64,000 nucleotides of DNA. It comes from Caldifarciminota bacterium (GTDB taxonomy: Bacteria; Hydrothermota; UBA3073; JACQXS01; JAGMCI01). Positions 9,393-19,269 of the stretch are shown here, in pieces. The stretch's first letter is position 1. Each line of letters opens with the position of its first letter. Under the pieces are notes generated by a model. That model saw nothing but the letters and a program-made list of their open reading frames with translations, was not told the origin of the DNA and searched no databases. The DNA is taken from positions 77,252 through 141,251 of the forward strand of contig JAGMCI010000017.1 in NCBI GenBank assembly GCA_023129325.1, read 5' to 3'. The position numbers and the translations under genes were made by a program.

Positions 9393-10487
9393 ATGTTTCG
9401 GGAAATATGGGTTGATGAAAAAGTAAAAGACCTAAAGCTGACTGATAATATCCTGTCAAAAGTTTCAAATATCCCGATAAAATATACTAAGGACTGCTCT
9501 ACGGTTATTTCAAAAATTAAAGCATCTCTTGACCCTGTTAGAAAAGGGAAAAAAGTATTGTTGCTTACTCAAAATAAGGGACCTTTTTTAGTGTCTTGCC
9601 CCGGGACTAAAAATTATGTGTGCTGTGGCTATAAGATATTGAACTTGACTACAAATTGTAATCTTGATTGTAGTTATTGTATCTTGCAAGCTTATTTCTT
9701 CAATAATCCGATAATCCAGATATTTACTAATCTTGATTCAATGAGTAATGAACTTAATTTCCTTAATGATTCATTCTATCGGATTGGGACCGGAGAGTTT
9801 ACAGATAGCCTGTCATTAGATGATATTACAGGGTTTACTAAATTTATTATTCCATTTTTTACTCAAAAAAAGAATGCTATCCTTGAGCTTAAAACCAAGA
9901 CTGCTAATATAAAGAATTTACTAAATATTAAAGACCATAAAAATATAATTATTTCCTGGTCCCTAAATCCACCTAAAATAATAAAAGAGGAAGAGTCTGG
10001 GACTGCTTCACTTTCAAAAAGGCTTGAATCAGCTAATGTTTGCGAAACTCATAAATATGCACTTGGATTTCATTTTGACCCAATTATCAGGTATCCTAAC
10101 TGGGAAAAGGATTACAAAAAGTTAATTGATACCCTTTTTTCAAACATTAACCCCGAACACATAATCTGGATTTCACTTGGCACCTTAAGATTTATGCCAA
10201 CCCTTAAGCCAATAATAGAGGAAAGATTTCCCAATACAAGTATAATTTATGATGAATTTATTACTGGACTTGATGACAAATTAAGATATTTTAAACCTAT
10301 AAGGATAGATATCTATCAAAAAGTTTTAAGCTGGATAAGAGAATATTCAGACAACGTTTTTGTTTATCTTTGCATGGAAAGTACTAACGTTTGGGAAAAA
10401 GTATTTGGCTATCGCCAAACAACTGCAGGGCTATCAAATGCCTTAGATAAAAGAGCAAAAGAATTCTTTAAAAAGGGGGTAAAATGA
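9393..10487 (+). CDS. Radical SAM protein, spore photoproduct lyase (SPL)-like family
   Basis: CxxxCxxC motif in TTNCNLDCSYCILQAYFFNNP; SPL-like architecture (EFTDSLSLD, LELKTKTANI, SWSLNPP). Confidence 0.8.
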   Translation: MFREIWVDEKVKDLKLTDNILSKVSNIPIKYTKDCSTVISKIKASLDPVRKGKKVLLLTQNKGPFLVSCPGTKNYVCCGYKILNLTTNCNLDCSYCILQAYFFNNPIIQIFTNLDSMSNELNFLNDSFYRIGTGEFTDSLSLDDITGFTKFIIPFFTQKKNAILELKTKTANIKNLLNIKDHKNIIISWSLNPPKIIKEEESGTASLSKRLESANVCETHKYALGFHFDPIIRYPNWEKDYKKLIDTLFSNINPEHIIWISLGTLRFMPTLKPIIEERFPNTSIIYDEFITGLDDKLRYFKPIRIDIYQKVLSWIREYSDNVFVYLCMESTNVWEKVFGYRQTTAGLSNALDKRAKEFFKKGVK

Positions 10488-11239
10488 AGACTGAAGAATT
10501 AGTAAAATATTTAGATGAACTACTTAAGATTAAGGAAATAGAAGACCCGCTTGTAGATGGACTTATAGTTGAGAATAAGGGGGAAGTGAATAAAGTAACT
10601 ATTGCAGTAGATACTTCCCTTGAAGCTTTTAAGTCTACGAAAGACTTGGGAGCTAATTTTTTGTTTGTCCATCATGGATTTCTGGCTAAAGAAAAGAGCA
10701 TACCTATTACTGGCTTAATGTATAAAAGGGTAAAAATTCTATTGGATAATGATATAGCCCTTTACTGTGCTCATCTTCCACTTGACGCCCATTCTGAATT
10801 TGGTAATAATATACAGGCAGTAAGGTTATTAAATGCTAAAGTAAAGGATGATTTTGCCAGAGAAGGTAATGTAGCAATTGGTAAAGAAATTATTTTTGAC
10901 CCACCTCGTAAATTGGCTGATTTAGTGAAAGAAATAAGTGAAAAATTTGAGACCAAACCAATAGTCTGGGACTTTGGTGCTCCTGAAATAAAGCTTGCTG
11001 CTTATGTAAGTGGGGGAGGGATAAGTTTTCTCAAAGATGCAATTGAGTTAAAATCTGATGTTTTTATAACAGGTGAACCACGACATAGTGCTTACTGGCT
11101 TGCCAAAGAATCAAAGATAAATTGCATCTTTCCAGGTCATTATGCTACTGAAACCTTAGGTGTAAAAGCAATAGGCAAGCACCTTCAAGAAAAGTTTGGT
11201 CTTAAAGTTAATTTTATTAACCTGCCAACAGGCCACTAA
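10484..11239 (+). CDS. Nif3-like dinuclear metal centre protein (GTP cyclohydrolase I type 2-like)
   Basis: VTIAVDTSLEAFKSTKDLGANFLFVHHGFLA, YCAHLPLDAHSEFGNN, FPGHYATETLGVKAIGKHL. Confidence 0.85.
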   Translation: MKTEELVKYLDELLKIKEIEDPLVDGLIVENKGEVNKVTIAVDTSLEAFKSTKDLGANFLFVHHGFLAKEKSIPITGLMYKRVKILLDNDIALYCAHLPLDAHSEFGNNIQAVRLLNAKVKDDFAREGNVAIGKEIIFDPPRKLADLVKEISEKFETKPIVWDFGAPEIKLAAYVSGGGISFLKDAIELKSDVFITGEPRHSAYWLAKESKINCIFPGHYATETLGVKAIGKHLQEKFGLKVNFINLPTGH

Positions 11240-11288
11240 TAAATTCAAAAATTAAATATCAAAAATCAAAATTACATAAATCTATTTC

Positions 11289-11320
11289 ACCTGCCCGCCG
11301 CACAGCTATGGCAGGCGGGT
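11289..11320. repeat. GC-rich palindromic element, intergenic
   Basis: acctgcccgccgcacagctatggcaggcgggt in an AT-rich spacer. Confidence 0.7.
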
Positions 11321-11370
11321 CTATGAGAATCTGCGTGCTAATGTTTGTTTCGTAATGTGTTTTTGGACTT

Positions 11371-11865
11371 TCAGGCACACTCCGTTAATTTCTTCACCAT
11401 GCGAATTTCCAAAGGCGAATATCCTAAGCGATGAAATAAAGTCTGTGCAGGCTCATTGTTTTGTGAAACTGTTAATTCAAGTGTAGAAAAGCCCTTCTGA
11501 GCCGCCCATTCTTCTGTTTTTTCCATTAAAGCCTTGCCAACCCCTGTGCACCGGAACTTTTCCCTAATAGTAATATATTGAATGGTAAGATAGGGTGCTT
11601 CTAAAAAATCGTCGGGATGATTCTCTATAACCCCCATAACAAAACCCAATATCTTCTTCCTTTGTTCAGCCACGAATATAACAGTTTCCTTATCATCAAG
11701 AGCCTTTGTAAATGACTGCTTTTCTGCTGATAGATTGAGTGGCTTCTTTAATTTTTTTCCGAACTTATTAGGAGTAATGTGACATATGTATTTTATGGTT
11801 TCAGCATAGAGAGCAACAATAGAATCCAAATCATTATAATTTGCAAACCGGATTAAAAAATTCAT
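11371..11865 (-). CDS. GNAT family N-acetyltransferase
   Basis: IREKFRCTGVGKALMEKTEEWAAQKGFSTLELTVSQNNEPAQTLFHRLGYS. Confidence 0.88.
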   Translation of the reverse strand: MNFLIRFANYNDLDSIVALYAETIKYICHITPNKFGKKLKKPLNLSAEKQSFTKALDDKETVIFVAEQRKKILGFVMGVIENHPDDFLEAPYLTIQYITIREKFRCTGVGKALMEKTEEWAAQKGFSTLELTVSQNNEPAQTLFHRLGYSPLEIRMVKKLTECA

Positions 11866-11909
11866 CCCATCTTATCTATCATATTTCTACATATCTGTCA
11901 AGAATTTCT

Positions 11910-11937
11910 TTGACATATGATTTAGGAATGATACAAT
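11910..11937 (+). promoter_or_regulatory. Sigma70-type promoter abutting membrane-protein gene start
   Basis: TTGACA-N16-TACAAT, ATG at 11948. Confidence 0.6.
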
Positions 11938-11947
11938 AAATTAAGTT

Positions 11948-12754
11948 ATGAAATTTTATTTTTACATAGGATTAGTAATAATTATAGTTTTTGAAGCCCT
12001 GTTATTTGCTGGGGTTAAGTGGGCAGGCATCTTTTTTACCCCTGTGGTCTGGACTGGATATATATTGCTTATGGATGGTATTGTGTTTAAGATTAAACAT
12101 AAATCCTGGATAACCAAAAGGATAAAAACTTTTTTGCTTATGGCTATTCTTTCTGCTGGATTCTGGTATCTATTTGAGTTCTTTAATTTGTTTCTTAAAA
12201 ATTGGACTTATAAAGGATTTCCAGCACCCTGGCTCAGTGCTATAGGAATGACCTGGGCATTTGCAACTATAGGGCCAGGAATGTTTGAGACCACAGATTT
12301 GCTTGAAGCACTGGAAGCATTTAACTTAAGGATTCGGGGATTTAAGATACCCAAGAGTATATTATATATTTTAATTATAATAGGAATAGCTTGCTTCATA
12401 TCAATACTTGTTACCCCTCCTGAAGTAGCAAAATATCTTGCCATCCCTCTATGGCTGGGGTTTATATTTCTATTAGACCCCATTAACTGTCTTAAAGGGC
12501 GAAAGTCAATCCTTAAGGAATGGCAACTTGGCAATTTTCAGAGATTTTTATGCCTCTTTTTTGGGGGACTAATTTGCGGATTTTTATGGGAATTCTGGAA
12601 CTATTGGGCAACTGCCAAATGGATATATCAAGTTCCGTATGCCTTTGGACCCAAAATCTTTGAGATGCCTCTTTTTGGATACTTGGGCTTTCCTCTATTA
12701 GCCCTTGAATACTACGCCTTCTATAGCCTTGTTTTAAGATGGAAAAATAATTAA
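11948..12754 (+). CDS. Integral membrane protein of unknown function
   Basis: Many predicted TM segments over 268 aa. Confidence 0.55.
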   Translation: MKFYFYIGLVIIIVFEALLFAGVKWAGIFFTPVVWTGYILLMDGIVFKIKHKSWITKRIKTFLLMAILSAGFWYLFEFFNLFLKNWTYKGFPAPWLSAIGMTWAFATIGPGMFETTDLLEALEAFNLRIRGFKIPKSILYILIIIGIACFISILVTPPEVAKYLAIPLWLGFIFLLDPINCLKGRKSILKEWQLGNFQRFLCLFFGGLICGFLWEFWNYWATAKWIYQVPYAFGPKIFEMPLFGYLGFPLLALEYYAFYSLVLRWKNN

Positions 12755-12845
12755 AATAACCACAATGTGCAAAAAATCTTGACCTATTTATAAAGATATG
12801 ATATATTTTAATTTTGGAAAAGAGAAGTGAGAAAGTATATTTATT

Positions 12846-13400
12846 ATGGAATTTAAAAAGGTTCTCTCACTACTTATAAAGAATTTCGATAGAGAGGATG
12901 TGAGATACGGACTTATGGGTGGCTTTTCACTTGCAATGCTTGGCATACCACGAACAACAGTAGACCTTGATTTCCTTGTGCATGAAGGCGATTTTAAAAA
13001 AATAGATAAAATAATGAAAATAATGAGTTATAAATTAGTCTTTAAAACCGAAAATGTCTCTCAATATGTAGGTAAAGCATTATCACTTGGTGAAGTTGAT
13101 TTTGTGCATGCATTTAGAAAATACTCAAAAAAGATGTTAAAGCGAGCCCAGGTAAGAAAAATTGATGACCTAACTATTAAGGTATTATGCCCAGAGGATA
13201 TCATTGGACTTAAAATACAGGCAATGATAAATGACCCAACCCGCAAGAATAGAGAACTTGCCGATATTGAATCAATTCTTGATAAATACAAAGACAAGAT
13301 TGATTGGGGATTATTAAATGAGTATTTTCACTTGTTTGGTTTAGATAAAGATTTTAACATATTGATAAAAAGATATGGAGATATTGATAAAGGAAGATAA
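12846..13400 (+). CDS. Nucleotidyltransferase-like protein (AbiEii/DUF6036-type)
   Basis: GLMGGFSLAMLGIPRTTVDLDFLVHEGDF nucleotidyltransferase core; LCPEDIIGLKIQAMINDPTRKNRELADIESIL. Confidence 0.7.
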   Translation: MEFKKVLSLLIKNFDREDVRYGLMGGFSLAMLGIPRTTVDLDFLVHEGDFKKIDKIMKIMSYKLVFKTENVSQYVGKALSLGEVDFVHAFRKYSKKMLKRAQVRKIDDLTIKVLCPEDIIGLKIQAMINDPTRKNRELADIESILDKYKDKIDWGLLNEYFHLFGLDKDFNILIKRYGDIDKGR

Positions 13401-13569
13401 AAAAGACTTAATAGAAGACGCAAAGTCAACTACGAGACGGGAAGATTTTAGAAAATTAAGTAAGACAAGACACAGGGGCTTTAGTTTAGAATGGCTTGAA
13501 GAGATAACGCGACTTATACCAACAAGTTATCCCAAACATCTCATAAAAGCTGATAAAAACCGCCTATAA
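13375..13569 (+). CDS. Small hypothetical protein overlapping the nucleotidyltransferase gene
   Basis: 26-nt overlap with the preceding ORF, charged 64-aa protein. Confidence 0.45.
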   Translation: MEILIKEDKKDLIEDAKSTTRREDFRKLSKTRHRGFSLEWLEEITRLIPTSYPKHLIKADKNRL

Positions 13570-13596
13570 AATGGGAACTGACTGCTTTTAGCCACA

Positions 13597-13637
13597 CCTG
13601 CTCGTTGTCCGTTAACTAATGGGCCATGGCAGGCAGG
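13597..13637. repeat. GC-rich palindromic element, intergenic
   Basis: cctgctcgttgtccgttaactaatgggccatggcaggcagg: CCTGCY...GGCAGG arms as in coding copies. Confidence 0.6.
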
Positions 13638-13731
13638 AATGAACACAGATTTAACAAACTTTTGAATTTACTTTATAATTATAAATTGGTACAGTTTAGT
13701 TGCTAAAATAAGACGTTACCCTTATAATATT

Positions 13732-14496
13732 ATGACAAAAGAAATTGAAAAATGGTGGAATGAAGTATCCTCAGGTTATCAAAAAGATGCTCAGATTCAT
13801 ACAAGATCTGCACACTACGGTCCTTATGCTCCTGATGAAAATAAGTTGAAATTATTGGGAACTGTTAGAGGGAAGAAAATCATAGAAATAGGTTGTGGTG
13901 GCGGTCAATGTTCAATAGTCTTTGCAAAGCAAGGAGCAAAATGTACTGGAATTGATATATCAGTGGAGCAATTAAAATTTGCAGAAAAACTAGCAAAGAG
14001 AAACAAAGTTAAAGTTAAATTCGTACATGGAATATTTCAAGATCTAAATCAGTTTAAATCAAATAGTTATGATATAGTTTTTTCTGCATTTGCACTTCTA
14101 TATTCTTCGGATATATTAAGTATTTTCAAACAAGTTTACAGAATTTTAAAGAAAAATGGAATTTTTGTCTTCAGTTTAAATCACCCTTTTTATGATACAG
14201 TTAACCCAAAAACTTTTAAAATTGAAAATAGGTATTTCAAAACTGGAAAACACATAGAGATAGAAACTTGGCCGGACGGAACAAAACACAAGTTTGTTAT
14301 GTATAAAAGGAAAGTTAGCGATATATTTAATGCTCTGGTAAAATCCAAATTTTTCGTTGAAAAGATTATTGAGCCTTTGTATGTAAAAAAACAAAAAGCG
14401 TGGAGAGTCAAGAAAATATGGAAAGAAATATATCCAGAAAAGTTAGTTAAATTAATTGGTCCAACAATTATTTTTAAAGCGAAAAAAATAAAATAG
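13732..14496 (+). CDS. Class I SAM-dependent methyltransferase
   Basis: KIIEIGCGGGQCSIVFAKQGAKCTGIDISVEQLKFA; NSYDIVFSAFALLY; FSLNHPFYD. Confidence 0.88.
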   Translation: MTKEIEKWWNEVSSGYQKDAQIHTRSAHYGPYAPDENKLKLLGTVRGKKIIEIGCGGGQCSIVFAKQGAKCTGIDISVEQLKFAEKLAKRNKVKVKFVHGIFQDLNQFKSNSYDIVFSAFALLYSSDILSIFKQVYRILKKNGIFVFSLNHPFYDTVNPKTFKIENRYFKTGKHIEIETWPDGTKHKFVMYKRKVSDIFNALVKSKFFVEKIIEPLYVKKQKAWRVKKIWKEIYPEKLVKLIGPTIIFKAKKIK

Positions 14497-14600
14497 CGTG
14501 CCTTCCCACCACCGAGTTACAGCATAACTTTCTCACTTTGTTCGAACCTTTTATAATTTGTGTAATCTATGGCTATTTTTTTCTCTGTGTGCTCTGTGGT

Positions 14601-15701
14601 TTATAATAAGTTCTTTGTTTCTCGGTGTCTTTTTAGAGCTAAGTCAATTAACTTTGTGATTAATTCAGAGTAGGGGACACCACTTGCTTCCCAAAGCATA
14701 GGATACATACTTATAGGTGTGAAGCCGGGAATTGTGTTTATTTCATTAACAAAAACCTTTTGGGTTTTCTTTTCTAAAAAGAAGTCAACCCGTGCCATCC
14801 CGGCACAGTCAATGGCTGTAAATGCTTTAATAGCTAACTCTTGGATTTCTTTTGTCTTTTCAGGAGACAAATTAGCTGGTATAATCAATTTACTACCGTC
14901 TAATAAATATTTTGCCTCATAATCATAAAACTCATTACAAGGGACAACTTCACCAAGCACAGATGCTTTTGGCTCATCGTTTCCCAGGACTCCACATTCA
15001 ATTTCTCTTACGTCAATAAATTCTTCAATAATAATTTTTCTGTCATATTTTGAGGCTTTTAACATAGCGTCTTCTATTTCTGATACATTATGCGCTTTGG
15101 AAATACCAACACTTGAACCTGTATTTGCAGGCTTAATAAAACAGGGGAAGTCAATATCTTTTTTAATTTGGTCAATAATTTGTGATTTCCTTTTTAACCA
15201 AATTTTGCTTAAGATACCAGAATATTTGAGGACAGGCAGATTATGATGTTCAAATGCAGATTTCATAGCAATTTTATCTAACCCCAAAGCAGAGGCAAGA
15301 ATACCTGCTCCTACACAGGGTAGAGATGCTAATTTCATAAGTCCTTGAACACTGCCATCTTCTCCAAAAGCACCATGAAGGATGGGAAATACTATATCAA
15401 GTTTTTGAATAGTTTTATCATTTAACTTAACGAATCCTTTTATTTCAGGGTCTCCAACAAGCACAAGGCTTTTTTCTTCATCTTTCAAAAGTCTATCTTC
15501 CAATAACTTTTGGCTTGTCTCCAGTAAGGAGTGCGAACTTGTCAAAGATAGCCATCTTCCTTGTTTTGAAATCATAATTGGAATGACTTCAAATTTTTTC
15601 TTATCTATTGCCTTAAGGATACCAGCCGCGGAGGTAAGTGATACATTATGCTCAGCACTTCTACCCCCAAATATTATTCCAACTCTAATTTTACGCTTCA
15701 T
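14601..15701 (-). CDS. ddl: D-alanine--D-alanine ligase
   Basis: IRVGIIFGGRSAEHNVSLTSA; FPILHGAFGEDGSVQGLMKLASLPCVGAGILASALGLDK; FVNEINTIPGFTPISMYPMLWEASGVPYSELI. Confidence 0.95.
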   Translation of the reverse strand: MKRKIRVGIIFGGRSAEHNVSLTSAAGILKAIDKKKFEVIPIMISKQGRWLSLTSSHSLLETSQKLLEDRLLKDEEKSLVLVGDPEIKGFVKLNDKTIQKLDIVFPILHGAFGEDGSVQGLMKLASLPCVGAGILASALGLDKIAMKSAFEHHNLPVLKYSGILSKIWLKRKSQIIDQIKKDIDFPCFIKPANTGSSVGISKAHNVSEIEDAMLKASKYDRKIIIEEFIDVREIECGVLGNDEPKASVLGEVVPCNEFYDYEAKYLLDGSKLIIPANLSPEKTKEIQELAIKAFTAIDCAGMARVDFFLEKKTQKVFVNEINTIPGFTPISMYPMLWEASGVPYSELITKLIDLALKRHRETKNLL

Positions 15702-15705
15702 TTTA

Positions 15706-15786
15706 AACCACGGATTGCACAGATTTACACAGATTTCACTGAAATAGTTTTTTTCTTAATCCGTTTAATCCGTGTAATCTGTGGTT
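15706..15786. repeat. Family C inverted repeat, overlapping the 3' end of the tryptophanase-like gene
   Basis: aaccacggattgcacagatttacacagatt...aatccgtgtaatctgtggtt. Confidence 0.85.
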
Positions 15787-17050
15787 GCAATTTTTTTCTT
15801 AACCTAAATTTTGCACCAAATATGCCAAGTCCCGATTTATCAGGGTAAATAGATTTTAGGTCTTTTATTTTCTCTCTATTTTCAAAGACTTTTTTTACTA
15901 TTTCTGCTGTATATTGTAAATGGTTATTTGTATAAACTCTTCTTGGGACTGCTAATCTGTAATAATCACCCCAAGGAGCACCTCTCACTCCTCCTTCAAG
16001 CCAGACCTCATTTGAAAAAGCCATACTTGGAAATTCAACAGAGAGAAAATCCTTTGTTTTTATGTAAATGCCAAGTCCACCAGTTGGCTTAAGGATAGGA
16101 ATTTTCCCAAATAAGTTACCAAACCACCTTAATTGTTGAATTCTGAAATTGAGTAAATCTTCATCTGTTGACTCTAAAAGTCCTTGAGCCATACTGGCTA
16201 TATCTCTGCCAGACATCCCACCGTGTGAAGTAAAGCCATCAACTACTATGGCAAAATCTTTAATCTTTTTTATAAGTTCATCATTATTTGTTCCAATGAG
16301 TCCTCCAACTGATGATAGACCGCTCTTTTTAGCACTCATCAAAAAGCCATCAGCATAAGAAAAGGCTTTTTTAATTATTTGATTGATTGATAATTTTGGT
16401 AGTTCCTTTTCTTTTATAAACCAGGCATTTTCAGAAAATCTTGATGCATCAAACCAGAGTGGGATTCCATAATTTGAGAGCAAAGAGTTACAACTCTTGA
16501 TATTCTCAAAACTCACTGGCCAGCCACCAAGAGAATTATTGGTGAGTGTTAAAAGGATAAATGAAATCTTAGAAGCGCCAACTTTATTTATAAAATTCTC
16601 AAGTTTTTCAATATCAATATTTCCCAATTCATCTGGCAAATCAATTCCCTCTCCTCCATAATATTTAATATTTTTTCTTGTAGTCTCAAACAAAGAATTA
16701 GAGAGTACATAAAATCCTTTCTTTATCAGAAATTTAAATAGTATATGTTCTCCCATTCTTCCCTGATGGACAATAAATATATGTTTAAAAGGAAATATAG
16801 ATTTTGTTATTTCCATAAGTTTAAAATAACTTGTTTGGTAAGCAAATGATTCGTCTGCTGATATGATATTTACCCATTGATTGGTTGATAAAGCCCCGGT
16901 TCCTGAATCAGAAACAAGGTCTATATATACTTTTTCAGCTGGAAGCAAAAAAGTATTAAAATGTGCCTTTTTGAGCGATTGTTCTCGCTCTTCTCTTTCA
17001 ACCAATTTAATTGGCTCACAGGTTTTTATTTTGTAAGGTTCAGGAATCAT
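15725..17050 (-). CDS. Beta-eliminating lyase, tryptophanase/tyrosine phenol-lyase family
   Basis: VYIDLVSDSGTGALSTNQW, HIFIVHQGRMGEHILF, TLTNNSLGGWPVSFENIK, SAKKSGLSSVGGLIG; C-terminal tail encoded by an interspersed repeat. Confidence 0.88.
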   Translation of the reverse strand: MIPEPYKIKTCEPIKLVEREEREQSLKKAHFNTFLLPAEKVYIDLVSDSGTGALSTNQWVNIISADESFAYQTSYFKLMEITKSIFPFKHIFIVHQGRMGEHILFKFLIKKGFYVLSNSLFETTRKNIKYYGGEGIDLPDELGNIDIEKLENFINKVGASKISFILLTLTNNSLGGWPVSFENIKSCNSLLSNYGIPLWFDASRFSENAWFIKEKELPKLSINQIIKKAFSYADGFLMSAKKSGLSSVGGLIGTNNDELIKKIKDFAIVVDGFTSHGGMSGRDIASMAQGLLESTDEDLLNFRIQQLRWFGNLFGKIPILKPTGGLGIYIKTKDFLSVEFPSMAFSNEVWLEGGVRGAPWGDYYRLAVPRRVYTNNHLQYTAEIVKKVFENREKIKDLKSIYPDKSGLGIFGAKFRLRKKLQPQITRIKRIKKKTISVKSV

Positions 17051-17676
17051 AAAATAAAGTTCATTCGCTTATAAATTTTCCTCGTAAGCTCAACATCTTT
17101 GAGGCAGTAATCATATATAGCTTGAAGTTTGCCTTCCTTATAATAATCGTAAACTTTGCTTCCATCAAGTGTCTCTTTTGATGAAGGAAGCCCAAAAATC
17201 TTTGCTAATTTATCAAGCTTTACATAACCATGCCATTTTTCCCATTCTTGCATTGTATCATAAATAACATCACTTCTATATCTGGCAAAGCTTAATTTAA
17301 TGCTTGGCTTAATTTTATGAATAACAGACCTCTTCCAGATAAACTTGAGGTCAAAATCAAGAATATTATGTCCAATAAATTGGTCAACATCTTTAGCGAG
17401 ATGCCAGAAATTTTCTAAGATTTGGCACTCTTCTCCTTTAATGACATTTTCAGTTTCGCAGGATAATGTTTCCTTTATATAACCAATGCAGAGGATTTGA
17501 CCAAAGTCTCCATTTAAAGCAGTATCACGATATTTCTTTTCATTCTCTTTTTCTCTCCACTTGCTGATTTCCCATAAAGTTTTGAGATTAGCTGGAGGGA
17601 TAAGCTCCTCGCTTATTTCTTTACGCAATTCTTCAGGACCTGGAATAGTTTCAATATCAAGATAAAGTTTTATCAT
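17047..17676 (-). CDS. RNase H-like 3'-5' exonuclease (PolB-exo-like/PF10108 type)
   Basis: LYLDIETIPGPEE, FIGHNILDFDLKFIWKRS, AIYDYCLKDVELTRKIYKRM (DEDD-type). Confidence 0.75.
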   Translation of the reverse strand: MIKLYLDIETIPGPEELRKEISEELIPPANLKTLWEISKWREKENEKKYRDTALNGDFGQILCIGYIKETLSCETENVIKGEECQILENFWHLAKDVDQFIGHNILDFDLKFIWKRSVIHKIKPSIKLSFARYRSDVIYDTMQEWEKWHGYVKLDKLAKIFGLPSSKETLDGSKVYDYYKEGKLQAIYDYCLKDVELTRKIYKRMNFIL

Positions 17677-18245
17677 TTTATTGCTAATGCTACTGTATAT
17701 CTTTTTCCTTGTCTTAATTTCTTATAGTTGCCAAATACATTTTTAAATTCCCTTTTAATATATTCTTTTAAACCTGAAATTGTGACTACATAAAATTTAC
17801 CCTCCTTTTTAAGTCGTCTCCTTGATTCCGTCATTATAATATAGAGAAGCTCCTTCCCTACCTTAGCTGGGAGATTAGAAGCAATGACATTAAATTTTGT
17901 ATGTGAAAGATTATTGAATACATTGCTTAAAGAAACTTCACAATTTTGAACTCCATTAAGTTTAATATTTTTTTGTGCATATTTAATAGCTACAAAATCT
18001 TTATCAATTAAATACACCTTTCCTTTTGGAGCCAATTTTGCCATCACCAATCCAATAGCCCCATAACCACAGCCAATATCAAGGCAAGTATCAGTCTCAT
18101 TTACTTCAAGTTGGTCTATCAACAATCTTGTGCCTTCGTCAATATTTTTAGGACTAAATAAGCCCCAGGTAGAGCGGAATACGAGATTGAATCCCCTTAA
18201 TTTATCTTCAAAAACAATATCTTTTTTTAATTCCTGCAATTCCAT
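17673..18245 (-). CDS. Methyltransferase small domain protein (RsmC-like)
   Basis: DTCLDIGCGYGAIGLVMAKLAPKGKVYLIDKDFVAIKYAQKNIKLNG; VIASNLPAKVGKELL. Confidence 0.85.
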   Translation of the reverse strand: MELQELKKDIVFEDKLRGFNLVFRSTWGLFSPKNIDEGTRLLIDQLEVNETDTCLDIGCGYGAIGLVMAKLAPKGKVYLIDKDFVAIKYAQKNIKLNGVQNCEVSLSNVFNNLSHTKFNVIASNLPAKVGKELLYIIMTESRRRLKKEGKFYVVTISGLKEYIKREFKNVFGNYKKLRQGKRYTVALAIK

Positions 18246-18260
18246 AAATTTAAATATATA

Positions 18261-18992
18261 CTAACTTTTTCCCTTGTCAATTTTTTTCCAAAGACTAAAC
18301 TTTAAACCCCATAGAGTAAGCCAAGGTTCGTAAGAAGCATCGAGAGGCTTGCTGAAAAGTTTACCAAGTCCTCCTGTAATTACTAATTTTACTTCTATAG
18401 TCTTCTTAATTTCTTTAAGCAAGCCTTTTATTCTAAACACTTCACCCCAATAAGCACCAGATTCAATACACTCTTTAGTAGATTTACCAAGTAGGGGCAA
18501 TTCTGTTCTTGTAGGAAAAGAAATTTTAGGCAAAATTGCTGTTTTATTATGGAGTATATCAAATCCTGATTTTATACCGGGAAGAATTATTCCACCAACA
18601 TATTTACCTTTTGAGTTGAGAGTATCAATAGTTGTTGCAGTTCCAAAGTCAACCACACAGAGTGGTAATCCGAACAACCTCTTGCCTCCAATTAGATTTG
18701 CGACTCTATCTGCACCCATTCCTGGATAGGCTCCTTTAAGATAGGTTAAATCAATGAAGATAGGAGATAATTCATAAAAACCCTGAATTGCACGAGTAAA
18801 AACTTCATTCTTGGCAGGAACAACTGATGATATAAGCACACTATCAATTTTCCTTTGTGGAAGATAGGTCTGTATATCAAAAAGCTCATTATTTGGTATT
18901 CTTTGTGGATTTATGAGTTTATTATCTCTAAATAATCCGATACAAGTAGTCTTATTTCCAATATCTATTGCAAGAACCATTTTAGTAGCCAC
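18261..18992 (-). CDS. coaX: Type III pantothenate kinase
   Basis: MVLAIDIGNKTTCIGLF; GADRVANLIGGKRLFGLPLCVVDFGTATTIDTLNSKGKYVGGIILPG; VITGGLGKLFS. Confidence 0.92.
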   Translation of the reverse strand: MATKMVLAIDIGNKTTCIGLFRDNKLINPQRIPNNELFDIQTYLPQRKIDSVLISSVVPAKNEVFTRAIQGFYELSPIFIDLTYLKGAYPGMGADRVANLIGGKRLFGLPLCVVDFGTATTIDTLNSKGKYVGGIILPGIKSGFDILHNKTAILPKISFPTRTELPLLGKSTKECIESGAYWGEVFRIKGLLKEIKKTIEVKLVITGGLGKLFSKPLDASYEPWLTLWGLKFSLWKKIDKGKS

Positions 18993-19012
18993 AGATCACA
19001 CAGATTTTGACC

Positions 19013-19264
19013 TTAATCTCTTTTTGCGATGATTGACTGAAATTTTTCCCCATTCTCTGCAATAAACTCTTCTGCAGTAAATTCGCAAAACCCTGCGTCT
19101 CTTAGGTATTTTTCCATAATGTACCATTGCCACTTGCATGTTCGTCGGTCTCTCATCCCTTCAAGCCAACATTTATTATTTTTATCCTCAATTATGTAAA
19201 AACAATGTTTGTCAATATAATCGTGCCTACAAACTATTTTCCTCTGTGTCTTCTGTGGTTGCAA
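19013..19264 (-). CDS. Small Cys-rich hypothetical protein
   Basis: ORF in the mcsB-coaX gap; C/W-rich sequence; first residues (MQPQKTQRKIV) derive from an interspersed repeat. Confidence 0.45.
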   Translation of the reverse strand: MQPQKTQRKIVCRHDYIDKHCFYIIEDKNNKCWLEGMRDRRTCKWQWYIMEKYLRDAGFCEFTAEEFIAENGEKFQSIIAKRD

Positions 19265-19269
19265 TTTAG

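Noticed and set aside
13723-13732. Leaderless promoter for the methyltransferase at 13732 (TTGCTA-N17-TATAAT)
   Set aside because: The -10 box ends only 3 nt before the ATG, so the TSS would fall inside the codon; not counted with the leaderless set.
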